Source: Euptelea pleiosperma
Taxonomy: Eukaryota; Streptophyta; Magnoliopsida; Ranunculales; Eupteleaceae
Length of the DNA: 64,000 nt
Reading direction: 5' to 3'
NCBI GenBank assembly: GCA_035048495.1
Contig: CM068547.1
Location: forward strand, 24,373,913-24,437,912
In this document: positions 59,398 to 64,000 of the stretch, in pieces
Layout: each line of letters opens with the position of its first letter
Numbering within the stretch: the stretch's first letter is position 1
The notes under the pieces: generated by a model
The model's input: the letters and a program-made list of their open reading frames with translations, nothing else
What the model was told of the DNA's origin: nothing
The model's database searches: none
Program-made: the position numbers and the translations under genes

Positions 59398-60180
59398 GGT
59401 GAAAGATTAGTTAAAAAATGGATTTTTAGGGTTTTATTTGAGTGTGTTTGGGGTTTCGGAGAGGAAGAGGTTTCCTCATCTGAGCACTGGAGCGCGGGAA
59501 TTTGGGTGGCGGTTAACGATCTGAGCTTGCTGCGTGGTAATACTGAACAGCAGTTGCTGATTAGAAGCTACATACTATCGTGCGCCGGGGTGGAAAGCGT
59601 GCAACTCGGACGTGTTGGGAGCCAACTCGTTGACTCAGACTTGGGACACATTCAGGGATGGACCGAGATGTGTTGATCGAGTGATCATGCACTTGCGAAG
59701 GCACTCGTGGACTCGGGTGTAATAAAGAAAGAAGGCGTAGAAACATCGGCAGTTGCTTGAATAAGTCGAGTGTATGTTGTGTAACAATATTGCATGAGTA
59801 ATAATATTGTATCTTGTTCTTTGTTAACTTCACAAAGTAATACATTTCATATATGGACGAGGTCTCTTTTTATTTTTTCCTGTTGAAGGTTTCCACTTAA
59901 TAATCGTGTGTTGTGGTTTGATTTGTATATATCGTTTCCACTCAGTGTTGAATATATCATTTGTATATTTGAACCGAGTCGGTTAGATCAATTGCTTTAA
60001 TAAAATTAAATATATTTAGGATTGTGTCGCATGTGGTTAGATTACCCTAGACCAGACCAGTAAAACTTGTTTAATTTGAAGCATTTAGATTAGTTTTTGA
60101 AGTTATAGATGAAATGTGACTGGATTTAAAAATCACGACCAATGGACACGATTGGGGCCCACTTATGGTCAAAGTCAATA
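59398..60180. promoter_or_regulatory. Upstream region of the plastid protein gene
   Basis: The first about 160 bp before the ATG (59398-59560) should hold the leader and core promoter. The rest contains no gene I can support. An antisense open frame at 59561-59845 has no recognised domain. Confidence 0.4.
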
Positions 60181-60189
60181 GTCAAAAAA

Positions 60190-60838
60190 GGGCAAAGTGC
60201 CCATTTACAAAGTATATTCAAATGAACTCGAAATTAGCTAAAATTTTATGGGTGTGTTCCTTGAAACATTTTAATTCGGTGTATGCATTGTCTTGGCTAG
60301 ATTCTTTTTAGAGTACAAGACATCGCAAAAACTTTAAAGAGAGAAAAACGTCAATTTACAAAGGAAGTATTTAAATGAACTCAAACTGCAATTTTATGGG
60401 TGTGTTCCTTAAAATATTTTAGTATGCAGTGGCATGGTTAGATTCTTTTAAAGAGCAGATATCGCAGATACTTTAAAGAGAAAAAAGCATTGTTTTACAA
60501 AGGAAGTATATTCAAATGAACCTGAAATCAGCTAGTATTTTATAATTGTTTTCTTGGAAATAATTTAGTTGGGGTATACAGTGGCTTGGCTAGATTCTTT
60601 TTAGAAAAAGATATCACAAGAACTTTAAAGAGGGAAAATGGCTAGTTTACAAAGGAAGTATATTCAAATCAACTCGAAATCAGATGAAATATTATGGGTG
60701 TGTTCCTTGAAACATTTTAGTTCTATTTATGCAATGGCTTTGCTAGATTCTTGTCAGAGAAAGAAATATCGCAGAAATGTTAAAGAGGGAAAATGATCAT
60801 TTTACAAAGGAAGTATATCAAATAGAACTCTAAATACT
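60190..60838. repeat. Satellite-like array A, about 4-5 units of ~140-157 bp
   Basis: Units contain TTTACAAAGGAAGTATATTC, GGGTGTGTTCCTTGAAACATTTTAG, TTGGCTAGATTCTTTTTAG and ACTTTAAAGAGGGAAAA. The ACAAA(GG)AAGTA word recurs near 60205, 60355, 60495, 60647 and 60805. Units differ by point changes and small indels. No coding. Confidence 0.93.
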
Positions 60839-60954
60839 ATGAAACTTATTATTGTTGTTACTTGGGTTATTGTAACCAATAAAAATGATTTTAAAGGTCA
60901 TCGAACAAGTATCGGAGCAGTTGTAGCGATCAGAGCAGGGAAAAGAATCCAAAT

Positions 60955-62050
60955 CAAGGGTGTACTGTTAGATCTCATGATCTGGGATGATCTAGACCAA
61001 ACCAAAGGAATACACCCACATTAAATCAAATATTATATGGGCATATACCCCCAAAAATGCTTCTTGTGGTGTCGGTCGAGAGATACTACTAGATCAATGG
61101 TAGATAATGTGCACCATTAGATCTCGCGATCTGGGATGATCTGGACCAAACCAAAGGTATACGCCCATGTAAAATCAAATATTATGCATGTGTATACCCT
61201 TAGAAATTCTTCCCGTGGCTCCAATCGAGAGATACATCAAAATCAATGGTGGAAGATAGGCGCCATAAGATATTGCGATCGTGGGATGATCTGGACTAAA
61301 CCAAGGGATACATCCGTGTAAAATCAAAGATTAAATGGGCGTTACCCTCAAAAATGATTTTTGTGTCTCCGATCGAGATATACAGCCGGATCAATTATGG
61401 AGAATGTGTGCCATTAGATCTTGCAATTTGGGATGATCTGGACTAAACCAAAGGGACACACCCATGTAAATAAAATTTATACCATCAGAGATGCTTCTTG
61501 TGGCTCTGATTGAGAGATACGACCAAATCAATGGTGGAGAATGGGTCCATTAGATCTCACCATCTGGGACGGTTGGACTAAACAAAGGTGTATGTCAATG
61601 TAAAATCAAATATTGTACATGCGTATACCCTTAAGAATGATTCTTGTGGCTTCGATCGAGAGATACAACGATATCAATGTTTAGAGAATGTACACCATTA
61701 GATCTCATGATCTGGGATGATTTGGACCAAACCAAAGGGATACACCCATTTAAAATCAAATATTGTATTGGTGTATTACCTCAAAAATGCCTTTTGTTCC
61801 ATCGATTGAGAGATACTGCCAGATCAATGGTGGAGAATGTGCACCATTAGATCTCGTGATTTGTGATGATTTGGACCATTCAAAAGGCATACGCCTGCGT
61901 AAATAGCATATTGTATGGGCATATGGCCTCATATATTGTTTTGTTGACTAGATCAAGAGATATCATAGATCAAGGTGGAGGCTATCTACAGTTAGATTCT
62001 CATGACGAGGATGATTCTAACAGAACGAAAGCCATACACCCATGTAAATG
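60955..62050. repeat. Satellite-like array B, about 8 units of ~148 bp
   Basis: Units contain CACCATTAGATCTCGCGATC, TGGGATGATCTGGACC, AAACCAAAGG(G/T)ATACACCCATG, TCAAATATT, and CGAGAGATAC. The GGGATGAT word recurs near 60985, 61133, 61282, 61431, 61715 and 61867, mostly 148-150 bp apart; one unit is shorter and the last ones are decayed. Short + frames over the array are repeats, not genes. Confidence 0.93.
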
Positions 62051-62573
62051 ACATATATGTATGTGCTTATGGCCTCATAAACTATTTGGGTTGAGCAAAA
62101 GTGGTGTTTGTGAGTCCCACCCCCATTAGCCAGCCGAGAAGCCATTATGTTGCATAGATCCCTAGGAATGGCTAAGATTTTATGGAATCTAACTACATAC
62201 ACATACGCTAGTAGGGGAACTAAAATCATAAGGGTGTATCCCCTGGGAGTGTAATTATGTGCCGTCATTCGGAAGAAAAGTAAAGAAGAGTGAATTTGGA
62301 TTGTTCAGGGTCAAAATCAAAATTTTAAGGACTCACACCAAATCTTAAAGAAGGAAAGGTATAGAAAATTCGATTCCCCATGGGCGTATGACCTTATTTT
62401 TTGCCAAAGAAGTAATTTTTGATGCATTTGGGAGGTTTTCATTTAGTTGGGAGTAGTTCAAGTAGTTTTGGCAGTTTGCGAGTAGTTCGATGGAGAATTC
62501 TTTTATTTCAATGGCAAATATTCATCAAGGGACGTATTAATTAATAATGTGGGGTCTGTTACATTGATAGAGC
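62051..62573. other. Unique-looking stretch after the arrays
   Basis: No gene or structured repeat recognised. It separates the satellite arrays from the second LTR copy. Confidence 0.45.
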
Positions 62574-62718
62574 TGAAAGGAATATTTTCATATTCAATTT
62601 GGCAAAGATTTCATTTGACATAAAAATATTCTTGTAACCGTTCCTACGAGCACCGGTATAGTGTGAAAATGTTGTGGTACGCATACTTCGTCGACTACGT
62701 GAAGACTAGAAGACAGAG
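62574..62718. repeat. Second copy of the solo-LTR family (left end only)
   Basis: It starts TGAAAGGAATATTTTCATATTC. It follows the first 145 bp of the LTR at 4936 (shared ACATAAA.ATTCTTGTAACCG, TGTGGTACG, GACTACGTGAAGA). It is cut at 62718 by another LTR element. Confidence 0.85.
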
Positions 62719-63784
62719 TGTCACGCCCCGAATCCGGGCACCCAAATCGAACTCGAATGCTTATGGATCAGCCCGTTTACCCAAGATCCAAGGTGTGATA
62801 AAAATAAATTGCTAAATAAAAAATAAAATAAAACACCAAGAATCAGCATCGTGATTGATGACGAACAGCTCAGCTTCAATAGTCAAAATAATGCGGAAGC
62901 GTAAACAAGTTATTACGGTGAAATAACCAAAGTCAAAATCAAAGTCAAAATTTTAATTTTTGTCAAAATCACTAATTAGGGTCTCTATAATTACCTAATA
63001 TTTATATCAAACATTTTTTGTGAAAGCACTTAAGCCAAAACCCTCATTTAAAATAGTTTTGAAATTTAATTTTCGCGGTTCATGGGAAAACGGTCAACTT
63101 TTGGTCAAAATTCAAAGTATGTCGAAAAATTATTTTATTCAAATATTTTATTCTAAAAATCATAAGATACAACTTTAACAAAGACACTTTGGTTAAAAAT
63201 GACATTTACAAATTTTTGGAGTCAGTTCTCCACTCCCAATTCAGCCTTAACGGTAACCGTCAAAAATAGGTAAAAAGTAAGATTTTTCACTTGTATTAAT
63301 TTTTATAGTTTTTATTGAAATCCAAATCAAGCAAATATATCTACTCAAAATAAACTAAATTTACATGTAATAAAAATCATATGGTCCTATTTTACAACTT
63401 AGAGAAAAATTAAGACAAAGATATGTAAAAATTAGATATTTTGCAGTAAGGCAGTTCTGACCTCCTCTTAGTAAAATGGCTCTACAGAATATGTCATATC
63501 GAATCTATTAACACACTATATATGGATAGAAAGATAACTTAAAAACCTACAATTTTTGTATTTTTTCATTAATCAGATTCAGTCATATAATATGTGTAAA
63601 CATTGTTTAAAGTCAGAATAAGGGTGTTGATTATGCAAAATTAGTACAAAAATTTTGAGATTAGTGCCAAACCGCACCTACTTATGTAAGTCATATAATC
63701 ATGAAAAAATTCAGTAAAATACTACATTGAATTATGGTTTCAACCTATTAGAATCATATTAAAATATTACTATATGAATATTTT
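62719..63784. mobile_element. LTR element starting TGTCACGCCCCGAATCC, to the gap
   Basis: TGTCACGCCCCGAATCCGGG is a common start of plant LTRs (5' TG end). The following kilobase is AT-rich and noncoding. The right end lies beyond the gap. It was inserted into the LTR copy that precedes it, so it is younger. Confidence 0.55.
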
Positions 63785-63884
63785 NNNNNNNNNNNNNNNN
63801 NNNNNNNNNNNNNNNNNNNNNNNNNNNNNNNNNNNNNNNNNNNNNNNNNNNNNNNNNNNNNNNNNNNNNNNNNNNNNNNNNNNN
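63785..63884. other. Assembly gap (100 N)
   Basis: Exactly 100 N, a standard placeholder. True gap size and content are unknown; the 116 bp after it (63885-64000) show no feature. Confidence 0.99.
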
Positions 63885-64000
63885 GCTTGAATACTTTCTT
63901 TTTCTTTTGATTTTTTCTTTTCTCGGTACACCCATATCAATTATTCTTCTATCTCAAAAGTAGGGTAGTAGTCATATTCGTAGCTGGACTGGGTTTTAGG

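Noticed and set aside
60190..62050. CRISPR-like array
   Set aside because: Whole units of about 148 bp repeat without short repeats separated by unique spacers. The genome is a plant; this is a satellite.
63785..63884. Possible real low-information DNA
   Set aside because: It is exactly 100 N, an assembly placeholder.

Overview
This is nuclear DNA of a flowering plant. The evidence is GT-AG introns in all real genes (some several kb long), a plant-type CDC7 kinase, a VAP27-type VAP protein, a protein with a plastid transit-like N-terminus, and dense LTR, L1, RTE, MULE, CACTA, hAT and foldback debris. The very long, transposon-filled introns would suit a magnoliid or another large-intron lineage, but that is a guess. 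A 100-base N run marks a scaffold gap near the right end.

Layout. 1-4260: broken Copia-type retroelements (an LTR end with primer-binding site and RNase H; a reverse LTR at 1072-2640) and a decayed retroelement ORF. 4260-23240: a nested stack of transposons. An L1-type LINE is split first by a solo LTR (4936-6450) and then by a 14-kb Mutator-like element (MULE, about 9017-23032). The MULE holds a broken FAR1-like transposase followed by an OTU-like protease domain, and on the opposite strand a broken plant mobile domain (PMD) gene. Inside the MULE sits a CACTA element (13616-18990, exact TGA target duplication). It carries antisense fragments of two host genes, chloroplast chaperonin CPN60-beta and ketol-acid reductoisomerase (KARI), and also a foldback element. 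23350-25280: a cluster of foldback elements and hairpins.

25943-32046 (+): a complete 7-exon VAP27-like ER membrane protein gene (223 aa deduced). 32050-36810: repeats, including a hAT-like element inside the last VAP intron (30589-31471), two short MITEs, a 125-128 bp tandem repeat and more foldback elements. 37339-45907 (+): a complete 15-exon CDC7 kinase gene (1018 aa deduced) with an E2F-type site and short upstream ORFs. 46960-59397 (-): a complete 5-exon gene for a conserved, probably plastid-targeted protein of unknown function (510 aa deduced). It is convergent with CDC7, and its 6.3-kb and 3.0-kb introns are filled with L1, RTE and Copia fragments. 60190-62050: two adjacent satellite-like arrays, both with periods near 148 bp. 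62574-63784: a second copy of the same LTR family as the solo LTR, interrupted by another LTR element that runs to the gap.

Only the three multi-exon genes look like functional host genes. They have no evident joint pathway: VAP acts at ER contact sites, CDC7 at DNA replication origins, and the third protein probably in the plastid. Everything else is mobile or repetitive DNA.
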